Shown: positions 17,179 through 26,115, counted from the stretch's first letter. The stretch is DNA of 64,000 nt from Agromyces flavus (GCF_900104685.1 NZ_LT629755.1:2232001-2296000), one strand, 5' to 3'. Notes: a model not told the origin generated them from the sequence alone. Made by a program: numbers and translations.

Positions 17179-19794
17179 TTAGGCGGCCATGTCGACGGTC
17201 GCGTTCGGCACGGATGCGACGACGAACGCGCCGTCCGCGGCATCCACTCGCACCGCCTCGCCGTCGCCGAGGGCGCCGGTGACGAAGAGGTCGGCGATGC
17301 GGTCGTCGATCTCGCGCTGGATCAGGCGCCGCAGCGGGCGGGCACCGTACTCGGGCTCGTAGCCGCGCTCCGCGAGGAGCGCCACCGCGGCATCCGTCAC
17401 CTCGAAGCCGATCTCGCGAGCGGCCAGCCGGCGCTCGGTCGCACCCAGCATGAGGCGCACGATCGACGCGATCTCCGAGGCCGAGAGCTTCTGGAACAGC
17501 ACGATCTCGTCGATGCGGTTCAGGAACTCCGGCCGCATGGCCTCGCGCACCTTGCCCATCACGCGCGCCTTCACGTCCTCCGAAGAGGAGAACCCCGAGC
17601 CATCCGTCGACGCCACGAAGCCGAGCGCACCCGACCGCGACGCGAGGAACTCCGAGCCGAGGTTCGAGGTCATGATGACCACCGTGTTGCGGAAGTCGAC
17701 CGTGCGACCCTGGCCGTCGGTGAGGCGTCCGTCGTCGAGCACCTGCAGCAGCAGGTTGAACACGTCGGGGTGCGCCTTCTCGATCTCGTCGAACAGCACG
17801 ATCGAGTACGGGTTGCGCCGCACGCGCTCGGTGAGCTGGCCGGCCTCGTCGTAGCCGACGTATCCGGGAGGGGCGCCGACGAGCCGCGACACGGTGTGCC
17901 GCTCGCCGAACTCGCTCATGTCGAAGCGAATGATCGCGCCCTCGTCGTCGAACAGCGACGACGCCAGCGCACGCGCCAGCTCGGTCTTGCCGACGCCGGT
18001 CGGACCCAAGAACAGGAACGAGCCGACGGGCCGCTTCGCGTCGCCCATGCCGGTGCGGTTGCGCCGCACCGAGCGGGCGACGGCGGTGACCGCGTCATCC
18101 TGCCCGATGACCCGGGCGTGCAGCTCGCCCTCGAGGTTCGCGAGGCGCTCGCGCTCGCCCTCGGTAACCCGATTGACCGGGATGCCGGTGGCCCGCGAGA
18201 TCACGGCGGCGATCTGCGCCTCGTCGAGGGTCGTCGAGGCGGCGGTCGTGTCATCCGTCGATGAACCGGATGACACGGCACGACCCTGCGCGGCGGCCTT
18301 CTCGGTCGCCTCGTCGAGCCGCTCCTGCACCTTCGAGATCTCGTCGCGGATCCGCGACGCCTCCTCGTAGTGCTCGGCGCGGACGGCCGCGTTCTTGTCG
18401 GCCTCCAGCTCGGCCAGGCGGGAGATGAGCGCCGAGACGTCCACCTTCACGCCCAGCTTGAGGCGCAGGCGTGCGCCGGCCTGGTCGATGAGGTCGATGG
18501 CCTTGTCGGGCAGCACGCGGTCGGTGAGGTACCGGGCGCTGAGCTCGACGGCGGCGCGCAGCGCGTCGTCGGTGTAGGTGACGCCGTGGTGCTCCTCGTA
18601 CGCGGGGCGGAGGCCCTGCAGGATGAGCACGGAGTCCTCGATCGACGGCTCGCCGACCTTCACCGGCTGGAACCGGCGCTCGAGCGCGGGGTCCTTCTCG
18701 ATGGTGCGGTACTCCTTGAGCGTGGTCGCGCCCACGAGGTGCAGCTCGCCGCGCGCGAGGCGGGGCTTCAGGATGTTGCCCGCGTCCATGCCGCCCTCAC
18801 CGGCACCACCGGCGCCGACGACCGTGTGCACCTCGTCGATGAAGACGATGAGCTCGCCCCGGTGCTCGGCGATCTCTTCCATGGTTTTGGTGAGGCGCTC
18901 CTCGAAGTCTCCGCGGTAGCGGGTGCCGGCGAGCATGCCGGGCAGGTCGAGCGCTACGACCCGCTTGCCGAGCAGCGCCTCGGGCACGTTCTCCTCGACG
19001 ATCGCGCGGGCGAGGCCCTCGACGATCGCGGTCTTGCCGACGCCGGCCTCGCCGATCAGCACGGGGTTGTTCTTCGTGCGGCGGCTGAGGATCTCGATGG
19101 TCTGCTCGATCTCGTCGGCACGGCCGATCACGGGGTCGAGCTCGCCGTTCATGGCGCGCTTGGTGAGGTCGAGGCCGAACTTGTCGAGCATGGGGGTGGC
19201 GGATGCCGCGGCATCCGTCTGCTCGCCGTAACCGTCGTTCGCGGTGTCGGTGCCCTCGCCCTGAGCGGATGCCACGTGCTCGCCGAGCCCGGCCGCGAGC
19301 GCGTCGGCGGTGACGCCGGCGCGCGCGAGCACCTGCCCGGCGGGGGCGTCCTGCCCGAGCACGAGGGCGAAGAAGAGGTGCTCGGGGTCGATGTACGTCG
19401 ACCCGCTCGACCGCGCGACCTGATACGCGTGGAACAGCGCGCGGCTCGCGCTGGGGGTGATCATGGCCGAATTGACGTCGGCGGTGTCGGATGCCGCGGG
19501 CAGCCGCGCCTCGGTCGCCGTGATGATGCGCTCGGGGCTCGCGCCGACGCGCGTGATCGCCTGCGCGACGGACTCGTCCTCGACGATGACGCGCAGGATG
19601 TGCAGTGCATCGAGCTCGGTCTGCCCGCGCTCGAGCGCGAAGCGTCCGGCGCGCTGCAGGATGCTCTGGGTGCGCGAGGTCAGGAACCGGCTGAGGTCGA
19701 TCGACCGCGCCTGCCTGGCCTGCTCACCCGCGAGGTAGCGGGCGAGGAACTCGTCGAACGAGCTCGCGCCGGCCTCGTTGAAGTTGTCGGGCAC
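17179..19794 (-). CDS. ClpC-type AAA+ unfoldase (Clp protease ATP-binding subunit)
   Basis: The 871-residue protein has a divergent Clp N-domain (1-170), a first AAA+ module with Walker A GEAGVGKT and Walker B VFIDEVHT, a short UVR-like middle coiled coil ([24 protein letters not shown]) and a second AAA+ module with GPTGVGKT and [13 protein letters not shown]. The short middle region separates it from ClpB disaggregases. LGF in SGALGFVAS could be the ClpP-docking tripeptide. It should unfold substrates for ClpP. The start is GTG 19794, with AGGAGG seven bases upstream. A HAIR site lies upstream, pointing to HspR heat-shock control. It is probably a second, accessory Clp ATPase, since the N-terminus is not that of housekeeping ClpC. 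Confidence 0.9.
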   Translation of the reverse strand: MPDNFNEAGASSFDEFLARYLAGEQARQARSIDLSRFLTSRTQSILQRAGRFALERGQTELDALHILRVIVEDESVAQAITRVGASPERIITATEARLPAASDTADVNSAMITPSASRALFHAYQVARSSGSTYIDPEHLFFALVLGQDAPAGQVLARAGVTADALAAGLGEHVASAQGEGTDTANDGYGEQTDAAASATPMLDKFGLDLTKRAMNGELDPVIGRADEIEQTIEILSRRTKNNPVLIGEAGVGKTAIVEGLARAIVEENVPEALLGKRVVALDLPGMLAGTRYRGDFEERLTKTMEEIAEHRGELIVFIDEVHTVVGAGGAGEGGMDAGNILKPRLARGELHLVGATTLKEYRTIEKDPALERRFQPVKVGEPSIEDSVLILQGLRPAYEEHHGVTYTDDALRAAVELSARYLTDRVLPDKAIDLIDQAGARLRLKLGVKVDVSALISRLAELEADKNAAVRAEHYEEASRIRDEISKVQERLDEATEKAAAQGRAVSSGSSTDDTTAASTTLDEAQIAAVISRATGIPVNRVTEGERERLANLEGELHARVIGQDDAVTAVARSVRRNRTGMGDAKRPVGSFLFLGPTGVGKTELARALASSLFDDEGAIIRFDMSEFGERHTVSRLVGAPPGYVGYDEAGQLTERVRRNPYSIVLFDEIEKAHPDVFNLLLQVLDDGRLTDGQGRTVDFRNTVVIMTSNLGSEFLASRSGALGFVASTDGSGFSSSEDVKARVMGKVREAMRPEFLNRIDEIVLFQKLSASEIASIVRLMLGATERRLAAREIGFEVTDAAVALLAERGYEPEYGARPLRRLIQREIDDRIADLFVTGALGDGEAVRVDAADGAFVVASVPNATVDMAA

Positions 19795-19812
19795 CTAGGT
19801 CCTCCTGGGGAA

Positions 19813-19833
19813 CTTGAGTTGGGTACGCTCAAC
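19813..19833. promoter_or_regulatory. HAIR element (HspR operator)
   Basis: CTTGAGT, seven bases, then GCTCAAC closely match the HspR-associated inverted repeat CTTGAGT-N7-ACTCAAG; the first half-site is perfect and the second matches five of seven. It lies 19 to 39 bases before the Clp ATPase start. In actinobacteria HspR represses dnaK, clpB and related chaperone genes through such sites. Confidence 0.75.
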
Positions 19834-20188
19834 TTCAACGCAGAGCAGCTGACGGTATTCCCGCCTTGTGTATCAGCGCATGGCCCGACGAAGATCCAAT
19901 CTCCCGGAGCGCCTGACGTCGCACAAATCAGCAAGCTCCAAATCAGCGCGGGTCTGCGCCCTGCCCGCTAGCAAGCCGACATGCCCGCCATCACCATCCA
20001 CCGCCAGAAATGTCCATTGGTCGGCGCCGACGCCACGGACGAACACTCGCGATGGTCGTTGCCACGCGTGCTTGAACACCGACGAACCTTACCGGTGCAG
20101 TCATCGCCCGCGCGGGACACCCTCGGCAACTGCCCCGGTTCAACACGGAACGACGAAGCAATCCAGCCAAGCATGGCGACCGGCGCAA
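19834..20188. other. Gene-poor left boundary of the island
   Basis: These 355 bases lie between the HAIR site and the end of the DGQHR gene. The only frame with some protein character is minus-strand 19873-20079 (GTG start, 68 codons, including VFVRGVGADQWTFLAVDGDGGHVGLLAG); codon use is mixed and no ribosome site is convincing, so it is not called as a gene. Composition is intermediate between the island and the host. No tRNA or direct-repeat attachment site was seen. Confidence 0.4.
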
Positions 20189-22483
20189 CTAGTCGTTCCG
20201 GCCAGTTCCGCCGAGATCAAAGTGGGAGTGCAAGGTCTGGAGAAAGGCATACTCCTCCTCAGTCACGGCCTCGCCGCCACTGTGGTGCGTCTTCTTCCGA
20301 ACCTCGTTGAGCGTGACTACCCACGACAACTTGCTCTTCCATGCCCCGGCCTTTCGGTCGCTCGGCAAAGTGTAAGCCTCGTCATATATCTCGTCCCACA
20401 ACGCCTTCGATCCCTGCTGCATGATGCTGTGATAGTCGATCAGGTAAAGACAATCCCACCAATCGACGGTGACACCCTCGGGTGCTTCGTACTGCTTTTC
20501 CGCACGGAGTGACTCTGCACGGGCATACACGGCTTTCGGCACACCGTCCTTGATCCATGTCCCGCGGAACCGGTCCTGGAGGCGCCGACGGATGTCCTGC
20601 TTCATGTGGTTCTCGATGTCGTTAATCATCGAATATGACTCTTGATTAAATTGCTTTTCCTGATTGGCTTTCCACTCGTCGAATCCATCAGGCATGAAAC
20701 CGTCGACGCATTCGACCAGTGCGGCCTGAAACCGGCGAAGATATTTGGTCGGCCCACCACTGCCGAACCAACTCTTGAACTCTGCGATATCCTCAACTGA
20801 AAGGGGGGCAAGATGGTTGAGCAGCGGATCCAAAATCTCGCGCACCTGTGCGAATGTTTCCTTCGGGGTATTGACACGCGCATCTAGCTTCCCTTGGTCG
20901 GCGAGAAAGTCGACGATGTCACCGACGACCCGAAGCATCGCCTCGGTGCCGGGATTCGTGAAGACAAAACCCCCCTCGCCCTTGCCAGCGTTCCACTGAA
21001 GTGGCAAGCGATCGCGAGCGTGATCAAAACAGTACTCAAGAAATTCCGTAAGAGGTCTCAGAGTAGCTTCATTCGAGCCGCGATAGAAGGATCCGACCTT
21101 CTTCATCTCGCTGCTAGTGAACTCCCCAATGAAACGCCCGCGGTCTATCCCTCGGTTAATGGCGTCGAGAGTGATACATAGCCGATCGGTGCTCTTCTCC
21201 TCGCCAAGGATTACTCTTCCACGCAACGGGGAAGACTTTCGCTCACCGAGTTGCTGAGCGACCTTCAACTTCAGTGCTTGAGCCCGACGCCGCAGATCGA
21301 TGCTCGTCCACTCGAGATCGGCCTTGAGAGTCAGCCGAAGGTTCTTGGGGACGGCTTGCTGGTTCTCGTTGATCTGCATGAACAATTCGAGCTGCTTGTC
21401 CCCGGGAAGGTCGACGAACGCCACAACAGGGAGCAACTCAGTGTTCGCGCGAGCGGAGTTGGCGAAGCCGTAGAGCCGATGTTGACCGTCGATAACATAT
21501 GCAGATCTGTACTTTTGAGGTAGATGAAGAACACCAAGTCTGCTCTCGCCCGCTTGAGTTGTCGCACGCTCGAATCGAAGACCTCTCCGACCAGTCTCGA
21601 TGTTGATGATGAGGGAATTGGGGAAGAAGCCACCGCGCCCGACAAATTCCGTGACGCGCTTCAAGCGCGACCTCTTGATGACTCGCTGGTATGTCGGCAT
21701 CCACTGAGAGTTCGCGTTGTTCCGATGTAAGACGTACGCGAGCTTCAACAAGCGGTCAGGCTCGATAGCAAAGGAGTAGTAGGTGTGGCCACCCATCTTT
21801 CCTTGGATCGCAGCAACTGTTGCATCCATCGCCTGAATCTTGTCGCCCTGGAACAAATTCCCAAGGAACTGATACTTGGCAGCCACGCCCAGGTGATCAG
21901 CCAACTCGTGGTAGTAGGCGACGGACTCCTCATCAAGGTACGCGATGTCTGCATTTGAGATCCGTTCGCGAGTTTCCTCGCTCACGCCGATGTTGTTTGT
22001 CGCGAAGACAAATTTCACCTTGTGGTCCGGAAAGAGCTCGCGCAATTGGCGCGTAACTCCTTTCCGGTAGCCCTGGATACTTTCGATCTCCGTCTTGAAA
22101 GCATAAGTGGGAGCCTGATCCTTATCCGAGGACTTGCACTCAATTACCAGGACAACATCGTCGTCGGCAGCGAACACGTCGAGTTGCTTTGTCTCGTTGT
22201 CGGATTTCCCGTAACGAATCTTTAGTTCCCGTGTCCGATTCATTGAGGAGAAGCCGAGCCGAGCGCACATCGCCCAGACGCGATCTTCGAATGCCAGGCC
22301 GTGCGATTTCGGCCGCCGCATCCAGACCGCGCTCTTCAGCACCTTGTCAACCACCCAGCCGTTAGCCTCGTACTCACCTTGGCGCGCGAGGGGAACCTTC
22401 TCCCTGAGGTCTCTGGAAAGACGGCGGGCAGTCGCGGCCCGCAGTTGCGTAGCGGGCAGAAGGTCAAGTTCGACTGTGGTCAC
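20189..22483 (-). CDS. PD-(D/E)xK nuclease-DGQHR fusion protein
   Basis: The 764-residue protein joins a restriction-endonuclease-like N-terminal domain (Glu66 in FEDRVW, Asp102 in KQLDVF, Glu115 and Lys117 in VIECK) to a DGQHR domain (DGQHR at 332-336, then INENQQAVPKNL near 371-382). DGQHR proteins related to DndB and DpdB are found in phosphorothioate and deazapurine DNA-modification systems, where they act as NTP-dependent regulators or modification factors. The 380 residues beyond the motif are helical and unassigned. It overlaps the D12 methyltransferase stop by four bases, so the two are co-translated. Base composition is AT-rich for the window, pointing to transfer. Confidence 0.82.
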   Translation of the reverse strand: MTTVELDLLPATQLRAATARRLSRDLREKVPLARQGEYEANGWVVDKVLKSAVWMRRPKSHGLAFEDRVWAMCARLGFSSMNRTRELKIRYGKSDNETKQLDVFAADDDVVLVIECKSSDKDQAPTYAFKTEIESIQGYRKGVTRQLRELFPDHKVKFVFATNNIGVSEETRERISNADIAYLDEESVAYYHELADHLGVAAKYQFLGNLFQGDKIQAMDATVAAIQGKMGGHTYYSFAIEPDRLLKLAYVLHRNNANSQWMPTYQRVIKRSRLKRVTEFVGRGGFFPNSLIINIETGRRGLRFERATTQAGESRLGVLHLPQKYRSAYVIDGQHRLYGFANSARANTELLPVVAFVDLPGDKQLELFMQINENQQAVPKNLRLTLKADLEWTSIDLRRRAQALKLKVAQQLGERKSSPLRGRVILGEEKSTDRLCITLDAINRGIDRGRFIGEFTSSEMKKVGSFYRGSNEATLRPLTEFLEYCFDHARDRLPLQWNAGKGEGGFVFTNPGTEAMLRVVGDIVDFLADQGKLDARVNTPKETFAQVREILDPLLNHLAPLSVEDIAEFKSWFGSGGPTKYLRRFQAALVECVDGFMPDGFDEWKANQEKQFNQESYSMINDIENHMKQDIRRRLQDRFRGTWIKDGVPKAVYARAESLRAEKQYEAPEGVTVDWWDCLYLIDYHSIMQQGSKALWDEIYDEAYTLPSDRKAGAWKSKLSWVVTLNEVRKKTHHSGGEAVTEEEYAFLQTLHSHFDLGGTGRND

Positions 22484-23352
22484 AGTTCCTCGATGTTCGT
22501 GAACAAATACTCCTCAGCACTCCCGCGTGCCGCCGCTTTGCCCGCGATAACGTTTCGACGCGAGACTGTAAGGCGTCGGCCGTGGGTAGAAAACAACTCG
22601 TCGATTGAGTGATGCGCAGCATTCGTCAAGATGTATCTTGCGCCGATTTCAACCAAGGTTCGAACTGATTCTGCCAGTCGTCTCTGATCATCAAAAGAAA
22701 ACAAGTGCTGGTTGTACTTGACGAACCCGTTGTTGTTGTGGGCGACTGTATAAGGGGGATCTAGAAACACGAGGTCACCTTCACGGACGTCACCGAGGGC
22801 GCGCTCAAAGTCCGCCGCGTTCAGACGTGCACCCTTGAGACGTTCGCTGGCAGCGCGCAGTGCCGCGCGGTCAGGAATGTTTACCGACTTTCGATTTCCA
22901 AACGGAACGTTGTACTCGCCCCTTAGATTCACCCGGAAAATGCCGTTGAATGACGTGTGATTCAGGTAGATGAATCGCGCCGCACGATCGATCGCATCAA
23001 CCGGTGATGCCGCGCGCGCAGCGTAGTAGTGATCCCGAGTGTTCTCATAACGCTCTAGCCGGTCGTGTATGTCCATAGGATGATCGCGAACTTCCCGATA
23101 GACCTCGATGAGATCGGTGTTTAGGTCTGAAAGGACGGCCTCCTCCAACCGGGGAAGTGCGAAAAAGACCGAACCTCCGCCAACGAAGGGCTCGTGGTAC
23201 CGCTTGACCTCGATGCCAGAGGTTAGGCGAAGGATCTGCGGCACGAGCCACCTTTTGCCGCCCGCCCAGCGGAGGAACGGCGGGATCCTTTCGGCCGCGA
23301 CGCTCCGTGCCCGTTCCGCGAGATCAACAGCGGTGTCGGTGCTCGCAGTCAT
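22480..23352 (-). CDS. D12-class (Dam/DpnM-like) DNA adenine-N6 methyltransferase
   Basis: The 290-residue enzyme has FLRWAGGK (26-33), the SAM-binding motif, YHEPFVGGGSVFF, SDLNTDLIEVY and the catalytic DPPY (198-201), in the alpha-class order of Dam-like enzymes that methylate adenine-N6 in short palindromes such as GATC. Full length, no damage. It is first in a two-gene operon with the nuclease-DGQHR fusion (ATGA overlap). The pairing with a nuclease-bearing partner argues for a modification/restriction role over housekeeping Dam function, which most actinobacteria lack. Target sequence unknown. Confidence 0.9.
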   Translation of the reverse strand: MTASTDTAVDLAERARSVAAERIPPFLRWAGGKRWLVPQILRLTSGIEVKRYHEPFVGGGSVFFALPRLEEAVLSDLNTDLIEVYREVRDHPMDIHDRLERYENTRDHYYAARAASPVDAIDRAARFIYLNHTSFNGIFRVNLRGEYNVPFGNRKSVNIPDRAALRAASERLKGARLNAADFERALGDVREGDLVFLDPPYTVAHNNNGFVKYNQHLFSFDDQRRLAESVRTLVEIGARYILTNAAHHSIDELFSTHGRRLTVSRRNVIAGKAAARGSAEEYLFTNIEEL

Positions 23353-23439
23353 TGGTCCCTACTCGTGGTTAGTGTCGAGGTACCCCACCCTACCCACGAC
23401 CGCAGACGCACTTCGGCAGCACGCCGCGAGCACGGCGCG

Positions 23440-23814
23440 TCACAGTCGACATTCGATGATCAGCCGCTCGATCACGATATCCCGCTGGCCTACCGGCCGC
23501 TGGACCTCGTCCAATGATGAGCCTTCCTCGCTGACTCTTACCGTTCCGACAACGGCTGCCGCCCGTAATCGCAGAATGTCGTCTCGGTCATCTACGGCGA
23601 GCACCCCTTGTATCGGCTCATCTTTGAACCAATCATTCCGACTTGACGATCGCGTCCGCTCGATATCTTGCCGCGGACGCTAAACGACCAGGTCGCTTCC
23701 CTGTAACGATGGGACTGAAGGCGCGTCGATTTGACGCCCGAAGTAGTGGCGTACGTCACGAATGTCACACAACGTGCCGTCGACATCGAAGACAACAGCT
23801 TCTGGATCGACCAC
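23440..23814 (-). pseudogene. Gutted HAD-superfamily phosphatase gene
   Basis: A GTG at 23814 with AGGAGGGG upstream opens VVDPEAVVFDVDGTLCDIRDVRHYF, the first HAD motif (DxDGT). The frame then runs into unrelated sequence and stops. A second piece in another frame (WFKDEPIQGVLAVDDRDDILRLR, ending at 23440) matches the last HAD motif (DDR). The middle, with motifs II and III, is gone. The pieces resemble the phosphatase domain of polynucleotide kinase-like proteins. It should be inactive. Confidence 0.65.
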
Positions 23815-24227
23815 TATCCCCTCCTCATCCGGCGGCCCGTGGAGACGCTAGTTCACGGCCGACTAGTTGCCCGCCACGCCCGTCGCCGTGACAGTCCAAC
23901 GCTTTGGGCTCGCGGACCGGCCATTCATGTTCCACCGCCATCACGTCGAAGATCGAGAAGACGTCTGCCGCCCTGATCGTCCGAAGCGAAACGGTGCCAC
24001 ACTCCTGCACAGGACTTCACGCAGGGATAGGCCCGAGTTCTGCGAGACCCGATCAGAGCCTCGTCACAGGAGGGTCATGAGGAGCGATTTATACCGGCAG
24101 GCGCCGCCACCGCTGGAACTGATTGGTGGAGTGACGCGCCTACGCGACGTCGACCACCATCGAGCAGTGGGCAAATCCGTTGTCGCCTAGCGACGTCCGC
24201 GGGCCTAAAAGCCCATCGCCCCGGAGC
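23815..24227. other. Gene-poor stretch with one possible small gene
   Basis: No gene of normal size is visible. The one item worth noting is a 37-codon plus-strand frame at 24077-24190 (MRSDLYRQAPPPLELIGGV start) with a good AGGAGG four bases before its ATG, followed by a weak hairpin GGGC-CTAAAA-GCCC at 24201-24214. It may be a small protein or chance. The minus strand has a 61-codon frame at 23825-24010 without a ribosome site. Confidence 0.35.
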
Positions 24228-24656
24228 TCATGCCTGCGGCGTTTCGGGAGACAGTCCCGCCCAGAACGAGATCCGTGCGGCTTCTTTGCCATCCAGCAAA
24301 GCAGCTACATGGTAGCGACCAGGGCCTGGCAGCCCTAGGTTTGCCGCCTCAACAGCAAGCGGGATGGCCGCAGGTGCGTCAAGCGAGAGGACATCATTCG
24401 GCCCATAGTCTGCGCCAAACGAGATCTCACTCAGCAGCGACTCGCCACCGGCCTCCGCCTTCAACAAGCGAAGCACGATGTCTATGTGGCCTTCGTCTGC
24501 GACATTCTCCACTTCCACCATCGTTGCGATGTTGCACAAAAGTGGCGCCGGGAAGCTCTCCCGCTCAAGCCGGGTTATGCCGCCACCGAGCACGTGCAGG
24601 AGGCCCTCCCGTACCGATACGGCATCGCAGAGGGTAAGGACAGTGACGTGTCTCAA
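24228..24656 (-). CDS. DUF6941-like protein, function unknown
   Basis: The 142-residue protein looks like a small beta-rich domain (VLTLCDAVSVREGLLHVLGGGITRL, VENVADEGHIDIVLRLLK, GRYHVAALLDGKEAARISFWAG). The pattern fits the uncharacterised DUF6941 group, by resemblance only. Its ATG overlaps the stop of the upstream gene by four bases, so the two are translationally coupled. It is last of three island genes on this strand. Confidence 0.65.
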   Translation of the reverse strand: MRHVTVLTLCDAVSVREGLLHVLGGGITRLERESFPAPLLCNIATMVEVENVADEGHIDIVLRLLKAEAGGESLLSEISFGADYGPNDVLSLDAPAAIPLAVEAANLGLPGPGRYHVAALLDGKEAARISFWAGLSPETPQA

Positions 24657-25024
24657 CGGAATGCCACCGCCGAATTAGGCGCGGCCGCCGATCCGCGTGC
24701 AACTATTCGCCGAGATGCGGCGTCAATCTCTGCGCCTGCTCGACGTGAGCGTACAGCGGAACTTGAGTGAACCGGGTCGAGCCGAAAAGCCCGCTCGTTA
24801 TAGAGACGATGACTTAGTGCTCGCCAGTTCAAGCGAAGATAAGCGATTCCAAGGTCCGTGCGCACGGACGCTACGAGCGCAGGAGCCGCCAACCGATCCT
24901 CGTTCTCGTACGCAATCGTCATCCGCCCGGGCTCAAGTGGTCCGCTGGCATCGCTGAGCAACGCGACGGTCAGCCCTTCCTCGTCGATATCGTTGAGGTC
25001 GATCTCAACGGTCGAAGTCTGCAT
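24653..25024 (-). CDS. Hypothetical island protein
   Basis: The 123-residue protein begins MQTSTVEIDLNDIDEEGLTVALL and has no recognisable motif; the first half is strand-rich and acidic, the second half basic (SAVRSRRAGAEIDAASRR). It lies two bases after the previous gene and overlaps the next by four, so the three genes form one unit. A scaffold, adaptor or immunity role is possible but unsupported. Confidence 0.6.
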   Translation of the reverse strand: MQTSTVEIDLNDIDEEGLTVALLSDASGPLEPGRMTIAYENEDRLAAPALVASVRTDLGIAYLRLNWRALSHRLYNERAFRLDPVHSSSAVRSRRAGAEIDAASRRIVARGSAAAPNSAVAFR

Positions 25025-25026
25025 CC

Positions 25027-25437
25027 CTAGCCCCTTCCTCTGAAACCGGGGTTGTCCCGTCTATCGTCCCGGAGCAATTCAGCGAGCCTGCTGAAGTCTG
25101 GCAACTCTGAGAGATCAGCCGTACCCACAAGGTAGTGAGCATCTGGCGGCTCGCTCAAGTGGAGTGCGTAGCCTTCCTGATTCAACGTACTCTCTGCGAC
25201 CACTGCCACGCGCTCCCCTCCACAGAATCGTGACGCGTGTTCGCATATGCGCCGAACCGCATCGTCGAGCGACTCGCCAACGTCGACGTGCGTAGCGAAC
25301 ACCGAGACGCCACGCCTCGCGGGTCGTCCCTTCGCTTGATCGGACAGCGCCTGCTTGGCCGCACTCTTTTCTAGTCCCTCGCGAGTGAACGGCGCGAATC
25401 GAACGACGATCGCGGAGCCGTCGTTCAATGCCACCAT
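25027..25437 (-). CDS. Hypothetical island protein
   Basis: From ATG 25437 (MVALNDGSAIVVRFAPFTREGLEKSA) the protein has 136 residues in mixed alpha/beta pattern and a polar Arg/Asp-rich end (RDDRRDNPGFRGRG). GTG 25446 is an alternative start. No family is recognised. TATATC on the minus strand about nine bases before the start may be a -10. It is first of three tightly packed unknown genes, just beside a decayed ABC-F gene. Confidence 0.55.
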   Translation of the reverse strand: MVALNDGSAIVVRFAPFTREGLEKSAAKQALSDQAKGRPARRGVSVFATHVDVGESLDDAVRRICEHASRFCGGERVAVVAESTLNQEGYALHLSEPPDAHYLVGTADLSELPDFSRLAELLRDDRRDNPGFRGRG

Positions 25438-25579
25438 CCCCCACACGATATAGCAGCGCCCTGTCGCTCCACCGGCGGCGAGTCCGAACTAGCAGGCTCG
25501 ACGCACCGGGTACCCGGTGACCGTCGCGTGCACAGAGACCCATCAGAGCGCCCCGGCCGCCAGCGCCCGCACCGCGGCC

Positions 25580-26115
25580 CGCCGTCGAACACGAGCAGCC
25601 GTTCGGCGACCTTGTCGACGAAGAAGCGGTCGTGCGAGACCACGATGACCCCGCCCGGGAAGTGCATGAGCGCCCGCTCCATCACCTGGGTGGAGGTGAT
25701 GTCGGTTGATTGGTGGGCTCGTCGAGCACGATCACCGCCGCGCCCGAGAGCAGGCTGGGCGATCGCGACGCGGCCGCGCTGGCCACCGGAGAGGGTGCCG
25801 ATCTTCTGCTGCAGGCCGGCCTCCGAGAAACTGCAGCATCGACGGGAACCGGTTCACGTCCTTCTTCGTCGCCGTGAACGCGAGTGAGTCCGAGTAGGCG
25901 TTCACCGCGTGGCCGACGGTGTCGTCGAGATCCAGCTCGGCGTAGACCCGGTTGTACGAGACGAACCTGACGCCCTTCGCCCAACGGACGGTTCCGGCAT
26001 CCGCTTCGGTCTCGCCGGTCAGCACGTCGAGCAGCGTCGACGTGCCCGACCCGTTCGAGCCGGGCGCCGCGACCCGGTCGCCGCTGCAAGCGACGAGAGC
26101 CCCCGCAACTCCGAA
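25580..26115 (-). pseudogene. Decayed ABC-F-type ATPase fragment
   Basis: Pieces of one ATP-binding cassette occur in order over three frames: LVACSGDRVAAPGSNGSGTSTLL (Walker A with Thr in place of the essential Lys), GETEADAGTVRWAKGVRF, LDLDDTVGHAVNAYSDSLAF, an ABC signature in another frame, VIVLDEPTN (Walker B), then MERALMHFPGGVIVVSHDRFFVDKVAERLLVFDGG. This is the C-terminal cassette of an ABC-F ribosome-protection or translation factor, with at least two frameshifts and no first cassette. It is not functional and marks the right side of the island. Confidence 0.8.

Noticed and set aside
16009..18264. A 751-codon plus-strand frame
   Set aside because: It crosses the patatin gene, the terminator and the Clp ATPase gene in antisense; no domain is recognisable and the real genes are on the other strand.
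19868..20512. A 214-codon plus-strand frame
   Set aside because: It is antisense to the 3' end of the DGQHR gene for nearly half of its length and has no motif or ribosome site.
20189..22483. Classification of the DGQHR protein as part of a Dnd phosphorothioation system
   Set aside because: No dndA, C, D or E homologue lies nearby, and the protein has an N-terminal nuclease-like domain and coupled D12 methyltransferase that Dnd systems do not have.
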